Below are positions 1-10,279 of a DNA stretch of 23,310 nucleotides, piece after piece (within the stretch, counting starts at the first letter, position 1; the number at the start of each line of letters is the position of its first letter). This DNA comes from Phoronis australis (taxonomy: Eukaryota; Phoronida; Phoronidae). The notes beneath the pieces were generated by a model. It was not told where the DNA came from and ran no database searches. It saw only the letters and a list, made by a program, of their open reading frames with translations. The DNA lies in assembly GCA_002633005.1 (NCBI GenBank), contig NMRA01000687.1, positions 3,517 through 26,826 on the forward strand. Direction: 5' to 3'. The position numbers and the translations under genes were made by a program.

Positions 1-231
1 CGACGTTGGCAAACGGTCGCCTCTAAGTTGGTGCCACGTTGGCAAACGGTCGCCTCTAAGTTGGTGCGACGTTGGCAAACAGTTGCCTCTTAGTTGGTGC
101 AACGTTGGCGAACAGCCGCCTCTACGTTGGTCCGACGTCGGTAAACAATCGCTTGCAGGGTGGTGGGACGTTGATAAGTGGTCGGAATTGAATTGGCGCG
201 ACGTCGGTAAAGGGTCGTATTTCCGCCGTCG
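1..231. repeat. 33-bp tandem repeat (satellite remnant), about 7 units
   Basis: Units start at 1, 34, 67, 100, 133, 166 and 199. The first three are close to identical around ACGTTGGCAAAC and GCCTCTAAGTTGGTG; from the fourth onward they decay steadily, keeping mainly the GACGTYGGTAAA core. The array probably extends left of the window. Because 33 is a multiple of 3, the plus strand stays open from 83 to 469 and shows an 11-residue periodicity (W-x-D-V-G-K at the same place in each unit). I do not read this as a gene: it begins at a TTG, has no recognisable domain, and the open frame follows automatically from the repeat length. Confidence 0.85.
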
Positions 232-437
232 GGCCCAGGTCGTACCGTCGTCGGTTATTAGTCGGCAGTCGGACCAACGTCGGGTCATCGGCGGCCCGAC
301 TGCGACGTTCTTACTACGTTGTTACAACGTTCATCCGATGGACAAAATCACGTTGGTCCGACGTCAGACACCAACGTTGGCCCGACGTAACGTGAGTCGT
401 CGGACCGACGTTGGACCACCGACAGCATGCTATCTGG
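232..437. repeat. Degenerate CGACGTTGG-rich short direct and inverted repeats
   Basis: GC-richer than its surroundings, with many partial copies of ACGTTGG and CCGACGT in both orientations (for example around 265-290, 350-395 and 395-420). Such motif clusters are typical of decayed ends of DNA transposons in invertebrates, but I see no defined terminal repeat or target-site duplication. It abuts the first block A of the large satellite. Confidence 0.5.
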
Positions 438-1587
438 GTACTTTTGGATCACATTTTCGGAATCTGTAGGTTAATTTGCCTTCAGAATCTATTGTTGGTT
501 TTAGTCATGCATCGGCAGAGAAGTGGTGATTTTAGGGTGAAAAGTGCCGATTTAGCATTTTTTGCCCTTATGTTTCTTAGTTCAGCTTGGTTTCTACTGG
601 GAGTGAAATGATCAAAAATACAAGAGAGTACAAAGCTTCTGTGCTCATCTGAAAGGCTTCTGGTGTGAAATGACTCAAAACTGTTCTTTATTTGCATGCA
701 GTTTTTGACCGAGTGAAGGAAGAGTGAAGAGTCCGTTGACGTGTGTTCTGATAGGCAAATCCCCATGAGAACTGTTCAGTGCCCCCTAATGAAAATTTGG
801 GCAGGTCCGTATCGACTGATGGACTAATGAAAAAATGGGCAGGTCCGTATCGACTGCTGGATTAAAGAAAAAATGGACAGGTCCATATCGACTGATGACC
901 TAATGAAAAAATGGACAGGTCCATATCGACTGATGGACTAATGAAAAAATGGACAGGTCCATGTCGACTGATGGACTAATGACGAAATGGGCAGGTCCGC
1001 ATCGACTGATGACCTAATGAAAAAATGGGCAGGTCCGTATCGACTGATAGACTGATAAGAAAATGGACAGGTCCGTATCGACTGATGGCATAATGTAAAA
1101 AATGGCAGGTCCGTTTTAACTAATGCGATATTGAAAATGCACAGTTACGTATCGAGTGATGGCCTTATGAAAAAATGGACATGTTCGTATTGACTGATGG
1201 CGTAATGAAATAATTGGCAGTTCCGTTTTAACTAATGGCCTACTTAAAAAATGGACATGTCCGTTTTGACTAACGACCATCATAACCTAGGGTGGCACTG
1301 ATTAGTTACGCTGCACTCCCAAAATATTAAAATTTTGGGGTAGGTCAAGTTTGGGGGCATTTTGTAGGTGGGAATTACATGTAGGCTCAGTGAATGTGGT
1401 TCCTTTGCATTTGTGAACATGCTGTGAATAAAAAGGCTACTTTCTCGGCTGTAGCGCCACTCTTCTTCAAGATGGTGGCCCCTGGTTCCAATTGTGCATT
1501 GCTGGCTAGCGACTGAGAACTTGGGTGCGATTTCAGGTAGCCCTCAATTAAGCCAGATTTGCAAAAAAAAACTAGTTAGTTGACAGT
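438..1587. repeat. Macrosatellite unit 1
   Basis: Block A about 438-786, minisatellite about 787-1273, block C about 1274-1587. Shortest minisatellite of the four (about 13 repeats). Its left edge joins the CGACGTTGG-rich stretch rather than another block C, so this is the left end of the array. Block C ends in GCCAGATTTGCAAAAAA and TAGTTAGTTGACAG, the conserved junction leading into the next block A. Confidence 0.88.
1428..1475 (+). promoter_or_regulatory. Core-promoter-like site in block C of unit 1
   Basis: ATAAAAAGG at 1428-1436 resembles a TATA box. The A of an initiator-like CCACTCT lies at 1459, 31 bases from the TATA start. CTTCAAGATGG follows at 1464-1474 and resembles the YY1-type AAGATGG element found just downstream of some animal start sites. 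Only the sequence arrangement is seen; activity is inferred. Confidence 0.3.
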
Positions 1588-2807
1588 AGTTTTGGATCAC
1601 ATTTTTGGAATCTGTAGGAAATTTGCCTTCAGAATCTATTCTTGGTTTTAGTCGTGCATCGGCAGAGAAGTGGTGATTTTAGGTTGAAAAGTGCCGATTC
1701 TGCATTTTTTACCCTTATATTTCTTAGTTCAGCTTGGTTTCCACTGGGAGTGAAATGGTCAAAAATACAAGAGAGTACAAAGCTTCTGTGCTCATCTGTA
1801 GGGCTTCTGGTGTGAAATGACTCAAAACTGTTCTTTATTTGCATGCAGTTTTTGACCGAGTGAAGGAAGAGTGAAGAGTCCATTTACGTGTGTTCTGATA
1901 GGCAAATCCCCATGAGTACTGTTAAGTGCCCCCTAATGAAAAAATGGGCAGGTCCGTATAGACTGATGGACTAATGAAAAAATGGGCAGGTCCGTATCGA
2001 CTGATGGACTAATGGAAAAATGGACAGGTCCGTATCGACTGATGACCTAATGAAAAAATGGACAGGTCCGTATCAACTGATAGACTAATAAGAAAATAAA
2101 CAGGTCCATATCGACTGATGGCCTAGTGAAAAAATGAGCAGATCAGTTTTGACTAATGGCCTAATGATGAAATGAGCAGGTCCGTATCGACCGATTGCCT
2201 AATCAAAAAATGGGCACGTCCGTATTGACTAATGCGTGAATGAAAAAATGGGCACGTCTGTATCGACTTGTGGCCTAATAAAAATATGGACAGGTCCATA
2301 TCGACTGATGGCATGATGTAAAAAATGGCAGCTCCGTTTTAACTAATGCTATAATGAAAATGCACAGTTCCGTATCGAGTGATGGCCTAATAAAAAATGG
2401 ACATGTTTGTATCGACTGATGGTGTAAGGAAATAATTGGCAGTTCCGTTTTAACTAATGGCCTACTTAAAAAATGGACATGTCCGTTTTGACTAACGGCC
2501 ATCATAACCTAGGGTGGCACTGATTAGTTATGCTGCACTCCCAAAATATTAAAATTTTGGGGTAGGTCAAGTTTGGGGCCATTTTGTAGGTGGGCATTGA
2601 ATGTAGGCTCAGTGAATGTGGTTCGTTTGCATTTGTGAACAAGCTGAGAATAAAAAGGCTACTTTCTCGGCTGTAGCGGCACTCTTCTTCAAGATGGTGG
2701 TGCCAGGTTGCAATTGTGCATTGCTGGGAAGCGACTGAGAAATTGGCCGTGGTTTCAGGTAGCTCTCAAACAAGCCAGATTTGCAAAAAAACTAGTTAGT
2801 TGACAGT
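1588..2807. repeat. Macrosatellite unit 2
   Basis: Block A about 1588-1933, minisatellite about 1934-2495 (about 15 repeats), block C about 2496-2807. Its block C is the most diverged of the three: near 2700 it reads GGTGGTGCCAGG where units 1 and 3 read GGTGGCCCCTGG. Confidence 0.88.
2650..2697 (+). promoter_or_regulatory. Core-promoter-like site in block C of unit 2
   Basis: Same arrangement as in unit 1: ATAAAAAGG at 2650-2658, GCACTCT with its A at 2681 (again 31 bases from the TATA start), then CTTCAAGATGG. The base before the initiator C is G here, a slightly poorer match. Confidence 0.28.
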
Positions 2808-4177
2808 ACTTTTGGATCACATTTTCAGAATCTGTAGGGAATTTGCCTTCAGAATCTATTGTTGGTTTTAGTCTTGCATTGGCAGAGAAGTGGTGATTTT
2901 AGGGTGAAAAGTGCCGATTTAGCATTTTTTGCCCTTATGTTTCTTAGTTCATCTTGGTTTCCACTGGGAGTGAAATGGTCAAAAATACAAGAGAGTACAA
3001 AGCTTCTGTGCTCATCTGAAGGGCTTCTGGTGCGAAATGACTCAGAACTGTTCTTTATTTGCATGCAGTTTTTGACCGAGTGAAGGAAGAGTGAAGAGTC
3101 CGTTGACGTGTGTTCTGATAGGCAAATCCGCATGAGAACTGTTCAGTGCCCCCTAATGAAAAAATGGGCAGGTCCGTATCGACTGATGGACTAATGAAAA
3201 AATGGGCAGGTCCGTATCGACTGCTGGATTAATGACAAAATGGACAGGTCCATATCGACTGATGACCTAATGAAAAAAAGGACAGGTCCATATCAACTGA
3301 TGGACTAATGAAAAAATGGACAGGTCCATATCGACTGATGGACTAATGAAGAAATGGGCAGGTCCGCATCGACTGATGACCTAATGAAAAAATGGGCAGG
3401 TCCGTATCGACTGATAGACTGATAAGAAAATGGACAGGTCCATATCGACTGATGACCTAATGAAAAAAGAGCAGATCAGTTTTGACTAATGGCCTAATGA
3501 TGAAATGAGCAGGTCCGTATTGACCGATTGCCTAATGAAAAATTGGGCAGGTCCGTATCGACTAATGCCCGAATGAAAAAATGCGCAGGTCCGTATCGAC
3601 TGTTGGCCTAATAAAAATATGGACAGGTCCGTATCGACTCATGGCCTAATGAAAAAAAGGGCCATGTCCGTATCGACTGATGGCATAATGTAAAAAATGG
3701 CAGGTCCGTTTTAACTAATGCGATATTGAAAATGCACAGTTACGTATCGAGTGATGGCCTTATGAAAAAATGGACATGTTCGTATCGACTGATGGCGTAA
3801 TGAAATAATTGGCAGTTCCGTTTTAACTAATGGCCTACTTAAAAAATGAACATGTCCGTTTTGACTAACGGCCATCATAACCTAGGGTGGCACTGATTAG
3901 TTACGCTGCACTCCCACAATATTAAAATTTTGGGGTAGGTCAAGTTTGGGGGCATTTTGTAGGTGGGAATTGCTTGTAGGCTCAGTGAATGTGGTTCCTT
4001 TGCATTTGTGAACATGCTGAGAATAAAAAGGCTACTTTCTCGGCTGTAGCGGCACTCTTCTTCAAGATGGTGGCCCCTGGTTGCAATTGTGCATTGCTGG
4101 GTAGCGACTGAGAAATTGGGTGCGATTTCAGGTAGCCCTCAATTAAGCCAGATTTGCAAAAAAAGTAGTTAGTTGAC
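2808..4177. repeat. Macrosatellite unit 3
   Basis: Block A about 2808-3153, minisatellite about 3154-3869 (about 19 repeats), block C about 3870-4177. The divergent tail of its minisatellite (about 3680-3869) matches the tail of unit 1 (about 1095-1273) almost base for base, so the tail is inherited with the unit and only the proximal part has changed in copy number. Confidence 0.88.
4023..4070 (+). promoter_or_regulatory. Core-promoter-like site in block C of unit 3
   Basis: ATAAAAAGG at 4023-4031, GCACTCT with its A at 4054 (31-base spacing kept), then CTTCAAGATGG. Unit 4 has lost this site by truncation. Confidence 0.28.
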
Positions 4178-5270
4178 AGTAGTTTTGGATCACATTTTTG
4201 GAATCTGTAGGAAATTTGCCTTCAGAATCTATTCTTGGTTTTAGTCGTGCATCGGCAGAGAAGTGGTGATTTTAGGTTGAAAAGTGCCGATTTTGCATTT
4301 TTTGCCCTTATGTTTCTTAGTTCAGCTTGGTTTCCACTGGGAGTGAAATGGTCAAAAATACAAGAGAGTTCAAAGGTTCTGTGCTCATCTGTAGGGCTTC
4401 TGGTGTGAAATGACTGTTCTTTATTTGCATGCAGTTTTTGACCGAGTGAAGTAAGAGTGAAGAGTCCATTGACGTGTGTTCTGATAGGCAAATCCCCACG
4501 AGAACTGTTCAATGCCCCCCATGAAAAAATGGGCAGGTCCGTATCGACTGATGGACTAATGAAAATTGGGTAGGTCCATAGCGACTGATGGACTAATGAA
4601 AAAATGGACAGGTCCATATCGACTGATGACCTAATCAAAAAATGGACAGATCAATATCGACTGATGGACTAATGAAAAAATGGGCAGTTCCGTATCGACT
4701 GATGACCTAATGAAAAAATGGGCAGGTCCGTATTGACTGATGGACTAATAAGAAAATGGACAGGTCCATATCGACTGATGGACTCATGAAAAAAATGGAC
4801 AGGTCCATGTCGACTGATGGCCTAATGAGAAAATGAGCGGTTCAGTTTTGACTAATGGGCTAATGAAAAAATGAGCAGGTCCGTATCGACAGATTGCCTA
4901 ATGAAAAATGGGCAGGTCCGTATCGACTAATGCCCGAATGAGAAAATGGGCCGGTCCGTATCGACTTGTGGCCTAATAAAAATATGGACAGGTCCGTATC
5001 GACTGATGGCCTAATGAAAAAATGGGCAGGTCCGTATCGACTGATGGCATAATGAAAAAATGGGCAGGTACGTATCGACTGATGACCTAATGAAAAAATG
5101 GGCAGGTCCGTATCGACTGATGGACTAATAAAAATGGACAGGTCCATATAGACTGATGGACTAATGAAAAAATGGACAGGTCCATATCGACTGATAGCCT
5201 AATGAAAAAATGAGCATGTCAGTTTTGACTAATGGCCTAATGAAGAAATGAGTAGGTCCGTGTCGACCGA
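4178..5270. repeat. Macrosatellite unit 4, truncated at its right end
   Basis: Block A about 4178-4520, minisatellite about 4521-5270 (about 20 repeats). It lacks the divergent tail repeats and block C. The sequence changes to LINE ORF2 at about 5271, inside a 38-bp repeat (after TCGACCGATT). A small deletion near 4413 removes bases present in the other block A copies. Confidence 0.87.
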
Positions 5271-5272
5271 TT

Positions 5273-5866
5273 TTTACATTTCATAGTATACCCAGTGGGA
5301 TTAGTGATCACAATCTTGTATTCACAGCGTATAAGACTTGTCGCCCTAGGTTTCCGCCATGCATCATTACCAAGCGTTCATATCGCACCTTCGATAACAA
5401 AGACTTTCTCAGAGATCTACAGGCGATTGATTGGGGCGGCGTTACCACCGCCGTTAACCCCAATTCCGCTTGGACGATTTTCAAGCAAAGTTTTATTGGA
5501 GTAATTAATAATACTGCCCTTGTAATCCAATTGTAATTAAAGGACAACTCACACGAGTGGTATAATGATAACCTCATAGCTCTCTCTCGCAAGAGAGATT
5601 ACTTGAAGCGAAAAGCTCAGCTTACTCGAAATTCATCTTACTGGGGTATCTTTAAGAAAGCTATAAATAAGGTAATCAATGCTCTTAAACGGGCTAAGGG
5701 TGAGTATTACGACCAAGTTGTTAATGAAAACAAATCTAACGTTGAAACTCTCTGGAAAATCATTAAATCAATTTTACCTAACAAGTCTAAGTCTGTCGCA
5801 AAATTTCTAATTGGAAACGATGTTGTTTCGGACAAAGGTAAAATAGCAAATGCATTGGCTGAATAG
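5273..5866 (+). pseudogene. LINE (non-LTR retrotransposon) ORF2 fragment: endonuclease C-terminus and linker to reverse transcriptase
   Basis: One reading frame runs from about 5273 to 5866 with a single internal stop (TAA at 5534-5536). It opens with the last motif of an apurinic-type endonuclease, PSGISDHNLVF (SDH at 5303-5311), followed by TKRSYRTFDNKDFLRDL, the W and NPNSAW block, then NSHEWYNDNLIALSRKRD, a lysine-rich helix, KGEYYDQVVNENK and LWKIIKSILPNK. This order (SDH, RSYRxFD, W-N-x-L-x-RD, LW-x-I-K) is that of ORF2 proteins of the Jockey/CR1/L2-type LINEs, between endonuclease and reverse transcriptase. The reverse transcriptase itself is absent: the frame closes with TAG at 5864-5866 and no RT motifs follow. 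Both ends are missing, so this is a dead fragment. The exact clade is not determined. Confidence 0.85.
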
Positions 5867-6369
5867 ATGACCAGGCCATAAAATGATACTTAGCCAAGAC
5901 CAGTTAAATAAATCAACCTCTGCTTTTCTGGTTTATGCTAGCATTAAAATTCAAATTGCAATGTTTTCATTTCTGCCATCCTCATAGGTTATTGGAAACA
6001 GGCAGACATTGGCAACAAAATATATTCCAGCATCACCTAGTCTTGCTGCAAAGCTGTATATAGCCATATTCACCCTAATAAGCGCCTCAGGCACAACGAA
6101 AAATCGTTTTAAGGGGAAGGGGCGCTTGTTGTAGCGTAAGGCGGTTGAAGATCAGTCTCCGAAACGAGTGACTACGGAAGCTAGGATTCATCAAAATTAC
6201 GATCGAGGACGTATCTGTAACCTATGACAGTCTTTCTACAGAATTGTGGTGCATTGCTATCAAACTTCGTTGCTAAATTACGATAATTAATTTTTAAAAA
6301 ATATGCTGAAATCCCTGGGCAAAACTTGACGACTGATGAGTCGCTGCCTCGCGATCGTTGATTGGGCAA
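5847..6369. repeat. Duplicated 523-bp segment, copy 1 (ends at the N)
   Basis: Matches 6371-6893 over its full 523 bases without indels. I count about ten substitutions (about 98% identity). It starts inside the last codons of the LINE fragment and ends at the base before the N. It includes an AAGCGCC...GGCGCTT inverted pair (about 6080-6130) and a CGACT-GATG-AGTCG hairpin near 6330. No gene is supported inside it. Confidence 0.92.
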
Positions 6370-6370
6370 N
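6370..6370. other. Assembly gap (single N)
   Basis: The only ambiguous base in the window. The bases just before it end a 523-bp segment and the bases just after it begin the same segment again, so it marks a contig join rather than an isolated uncertain base call. Confidence 0.95.
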
Positions 6371-6893
6371 CAAATGCATTGGCTGAATAGATGACCAGGC
6401 CATAAAATGATACTTAGCCAAGACCAGTTAAATAAATCAACCTCTGATTTTCTGGATTATGCTAGCATTAAAATTCAAATTGCAATGTTTTCATTTCTGC
6501 CATCCTCATAGGTTAGTGGAAACAGGCAGACATTGGCAACAAAATATATTGCAGCATCACCTAGTCTTGCTGCAAAGCTGTATATAGCCATATTCACCCT
6601 AATAAGCGCCTCAGGCACAACGAAAAATCGTTTTAAGGGGAAGGGGCGCTTGTTGTAGCGTAAGGCGGTTGAAGATCAGTCTCCGAAACGAGTGAATACG
6701 GAAGCTAGGATTCATCAAAATTACGATCGAGGACGTATCTGTAACCTATGACCGTCTTTTTACAGAATTGTGGTGCATTGCTATCAAACTTCGTTGCTAA
6801 ATTACGATCATTAATTTTTTAAAAATATCCTGAAATCCCTGGGCAAAACTTGACGACTGATGAGTCGCTGCCTCGCGATCGTTGATTGGGCAA
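6371..6893. repeat. Duplicated 523-bp segment, copy 2 (begins at the N)
   Basis: Second copy of 5847-6369. It starts at the same base as copy 1 (CAAATGCATTGGCTG), so it repeats the last codons of the LINE fragment, and it runs on into unique sequence after 6893. The differences are scattered substitutions, as expected of two haplotypes. Confidence 0.92.
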
Positions 6894-8030
6894 ACTGAGT
6901 TCTTGAATAAAAATAAAATTTTGATTCAACATATTTAGTTATCTGAGATGCTTAAGTTTTCCAATTTAAGCGTCCCTAGGATTTTTAAGCTCCTGTGGAG
7001 TCGGGATTAACTACAGTTTAAGTCCAAATGTGCGCTACATTTGCGCAGTTTATTTCTTTTATCTATTTCAGCCTTGCGGTAATTTTGTTGTTAAACCATG
7101 TTTTGTTCTTTTTTATTGTTTTCATGGTTGATGGGATATTGTTATCTAGTATCTTGTAGTGACTCAAGTAATAAAATATGTACAAAAGTGCAAATATCTT
7201 GACAGCCAAAGTGAAGATTTGAAATCTCTGGACAGTTTTGGTTGCACTGACTACAAAACTAGGCTAGGTTTTTGGCAGTCGTGGTAATATAGAATGGGCA
7301 CATGTTAAATACTAACAGTTTCCTGGTGAAAAACCTAGTTAAATGAAATTGAAAGTATATCAAGAGAATAATTCATGTGATATTGTTAGCTTTGATTAGT
7401 GTTTGTAAATCCGCTGAGTATATCAATACGCACGGTCATTTATCTTCATTGTTACCCAATATTTGTAGTTTTTAGCTTATTATTAGTTCATCGATTTTTC
7501 ACAGTCTTGAACCTTGGTGGTTTTTCTAGCTGAATACCACCGTGGTGTTCGTTCTTAACGAAAAATTTTGGTTAATGCATTCTGAAAATTCATCATTATG
7601 TTCAGGTAGAGGTGTTTAAGGTAGGTGGATACACAAAAAAAATTAATTTTGACATTTTAATGTCATCCTAATCTTCAATTCTTGATGCACAGTATACTGA
7701 AGAAAAATAAAATCATTCTGAACATCCAAAGTTGATTTTTAGCTATATTTGACCAAGCCTCAGTAAGTCATATGGCTTGAGTGCTCACTAGCTCAGTGAC
7801 TGACAACTGGGGCGGAGCTTATATACAAGGACACTATCTCTTATCTAACCCTGTCAACAAACATTGCGTAACCGGGCAATCGAGAGTGCTGTACCAGCTG
7901 ATATTGGTGTTGTAGCAAGACCAACAATAAATTCTATTTTTGACCATGTGAAAGTTGGGTAGTGAAATGGTGAACTAGCTCCTGTTCCGAGCCTGAGCCT
8001 GTTTGTCTATCTGCAAAAAATTAAGTCACT
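6894..8030. other. Non-coding AT-rich stretch
   Basis: No ORF or recognisable element. There is an acceptor-like TTTTATCTATTTCAG near 7055-7070 but no convincing exon after it. GGGGCGGAGCTTA near 7809 has an inverted partner near 8785. Confidence 0.6.
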
Positions 8031-8330
8031 GCACTCAGCTTGAGGAGTGCAGAAATTGTGCATGCATAAGAAAAGTCGGTAATATAAGGTAAAGTGTCTT
8101 GCGAAGGGACGCTGAGCGTCGACGTGGGTGGTGTTGCAGGATTCGGTGAGAGTGCATGCACGCGCTGTGAAGACAAGCCGCGCGCGCGACACATGGACAA
8201 CTACATGCCATCAGAGTAGAGTTTTCGCAGATAAACCGTACTTCTGTGCTGGGAACGCGCCGTGGAGAAACTAGGTTGTCAAACCCAGAGGATTTTTTAA
8301 CTTTCCACTGGCCGTAACCCAAAGAATTAG
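8031..8330. other. Locally GC- and CpG-richer segment with short palindromes
   Basis: Contains GACGCTGAGCGTC (about 8109-8121), GTGCATGCAC (about 8152-8161) and a CG-alternating run CCGCGCGCGCG (about 8178-8188). The minus strand is open in two frames, but the peptides are cysteine/arginine-rich with no domain, as expected from base composition. A regulatory role is possible but unsupported. Confidence 0.35.
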
Positions 8331-10279
8331 AGAAATGACCCAGTGTTCAACATAACGAAATTTTTCTAGTGCATAGATTCAAACGTAACCCTGAATTAAA
8401 ACCCATGATATTATACGATTTTAGATTAAGGCAATGTAAGAAACTTTAGTAACTTGAGAATCTCACCCAAGCGACGCTATTTGCGCAGAAAGTGATATTT
8501 TCTTATCCCAAAGTCCATTCGGTACAGGCACGTAAAAATGCTGAACCATTACTATGAAAGTAGATCCTCGTCGCCAATATTGTTATGTAGACAGTAACGC
8601 GGCGATTTGATATAACACATATATTGGTTGATGATAATATTGGAATACTAACAAATAGTCTGTGTCATATAGTTAGAGAGTCTTTTACTACACAGAGTGG
8701 AGAGTTCAGATGAATCGTATAAACAATCAACACATGGTTTTAATGTGTGGTCGGCACACCAGTACAGCAGACAATAGATCAACGCTAAGCTCCGCCCACG
8801 TGACAGCCTTATTTGTTTTGGTCGTCTGTCGTGCTTCACAATTTCGAAAAAATGATTAAAATTACGCTGTAAACAAACAGGTATGTCACATTTCCTAAAC
8901 ATAAAGTAAATATTAGCTTTATTTCTAGTACTTCAACAAAAATTGGAACATAATGACCACGCATTCTGAACGAAATTTGAGCTCAAGTGGCAATCAATGA
9001 CCGCTTAACTTCAAAGCCGTTTTTCTCGGCTCGTGATTTCAGGATAGTGACAAGATTCTTGGGCCTATTTTTCCACAACACGTACGTCAATTTTTACGAA
9101 ATTTGCAAATTTGAAATCCTAGGACTGAAGTAAAGTTGCGTGCCAGGGTTTATCGATTAATGGACCAGATTTTAATTATTAGACGGAAAGTGACCAAATG
9201 ACAAAAAGGGGCGTGCTTGCCCCAACTCAAACACAAAAAATGCCACAAAATCAAGATGATAATTATTTTGTACATATATTTGGTATGGAAAAGTAGAATA
9301 TTGCGTAAGGAAACAGTTGATTATGATCCCTGTGCATTTTGAAAAAAAAAATCGAGGTAAAATTGGATTTTTTGAAAATTAAAAAATATGATTTTTAAAA
9401 AAATGAACTACAAAAAAACTTTTTTTTCGATTTTTGTCACTTTCAGAGTAATGTCTAACTAGTTAAAACTCCCTTTTTACTCATTTTAGTTAGGAACCTG
9501 GAGATTTGACCAGTGTATACACCTACCTTAATACAGTTTATGGTCAGATGATTAAACACTTAATTGGGTCCTGCTGGCAGCACCCAACAATGCATTCAGC
9601 ACAACTGTATTGGACTCCAGTGCTAGCCTCTCTTTTATTCTGGTAATAGCCGATCAGGAAGGACCAGGGGTGGAAATGAGTGACTTCCTTGTAAGCGTTT
9701 TATTCGCTGTATGTATATCGAACAGATGTTGGTCAAGTTGTTCATATCAATGTTTTGTCATAGATTTAACTTGTGTTTTTGCTAAATTTTACTTAAGAGA
9801 CATGTTCCCTAGAACCAATTAATATCAGTTACCTTTAAGGTCAAATTCTGCAAGCTTGGTGCTCATATTTTCAGAAAATATGTAATTTTAGTGAGTGAAC
9901 ATCTATACTTAAATACAAATTTGGCTTAATATTGCGGCAAGTCCATAAGGGCCTACATAACAGGTTGTGTACTTAGTTTCTTTCCTTTCACAATCAATTT
10001 TAGGGAATTTAATATACATGTAAATGGTAGTTGTCCTGCAGCTTGCGCTAGTTTAAATGTCATTGAGATGGGAGATGGCTGTGCAATGCCATGGCAGTGT
10101 GCTGACTGCTTGAACTGCTAACCTCAGACATAATTCACACTGAGAATGCTGGCTATCAATTCAGCAACACACCTTTTTCATAGTTGTAAGTTTTAACAGA
10201 TTGACAATGCTTAATTTTTAACTGTGCTGCCAACTCCAGGTGTTGGCATTTGCTTAATAAAATTAATTGTCTGGCTCAG
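8331..10279. other. Non-coding AT-rich stretch with A/T-run inverted repeat
   Basis: About 9335-9440 is a low-complexity patch of A and T runs in which AAAAATCGA is mirrored by TCGATTTTT. A GGGGC...GCCCC hairpin lies near 9209. CGCCCACGTGAC near 8792 combines a GC box and an E-box, without other promoter evidence. The plus-strand ORF at 9610-9822 starts at TTG and has no recognisable domain. I see no gene. Confidence 0.5.

Larger units (their letters stand above)
438..5270. repeat. Nested macrosatellite: four large units each containing a 38-bp minisatellite
   Basis: The landmark TTTGGATCAC begins at 443, 1591, 2811 and 4184, giving unit lengths of about 1148, 1220 and 1373 bp plus a truncated fourth. 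Each unit is block A (about 340 bp, highly similar between copies), then a minisatellite of 38-bp repeats (core GGCAGGTCCGTATCGACTG), then block C (about 310 bp). Unit length differs almost entirely through the minisatellite, roughly 13, 15, 19 and 20 repeats. The first repeats of each array are nearly uniform, while the last few are a fixed series of divergent variants shared by units 1-3. The array ends where the LINE fragment starts near 5271. No protein-coding content is supported. Confidence 0.93.

Noticed and set aside
482-4638. A minus-strand ORF of about 84-138 codons present in block A of all four macrosatellite units (482-766, 1629-1883, 2849-3133, 4222-4638).
   Set aside because: Between units 1 and 3 I count nine base changes in this frame, of which about eight alter the amino acid. 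That shows no selection on the protein; the ORF is open because the copies are recent.
787-5270. Regularly spaced short repeats that might suggest a CRISPR array.
   Set aside because: The 38-bp repeats abut directly with no unique spacers, and the genome is eukaryotic.
6120-6190. tRNA-like text (GTAAGGCGG...CAGTCTCCGAAAC) suggesting a tRNA-Arg-derived SINE.
   Set aside because: No convincing B box and no cloverleaf pairing by eye; similarity is limited to short words.
6328-6362. CTGATGAG followed by a TCGC...GCGA stem (also at about 6852-6886), resembling a hammerhead ribozyme core.
   Set aside because: The GAAA half of the core does not follow the stem, and CTGATGAG is explained by a simple CGACT-GATG-AGTCG palindrome. 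A CGAAAC near 6160 is too far away and in the wrong order.
8007-8322. Overlapping minus-strand ORFs in the GC-richer segment.
   Set aside because: Cysteine/arginine-rich, no domain, no start or splice support; explained by base composition.
10070-10150. Faint tRNA-Ser-like text (TGGCAGTGTGCTGACTGC...ACTGCTAACC).
   Set aside because: No B box and no matching acceptor arms.
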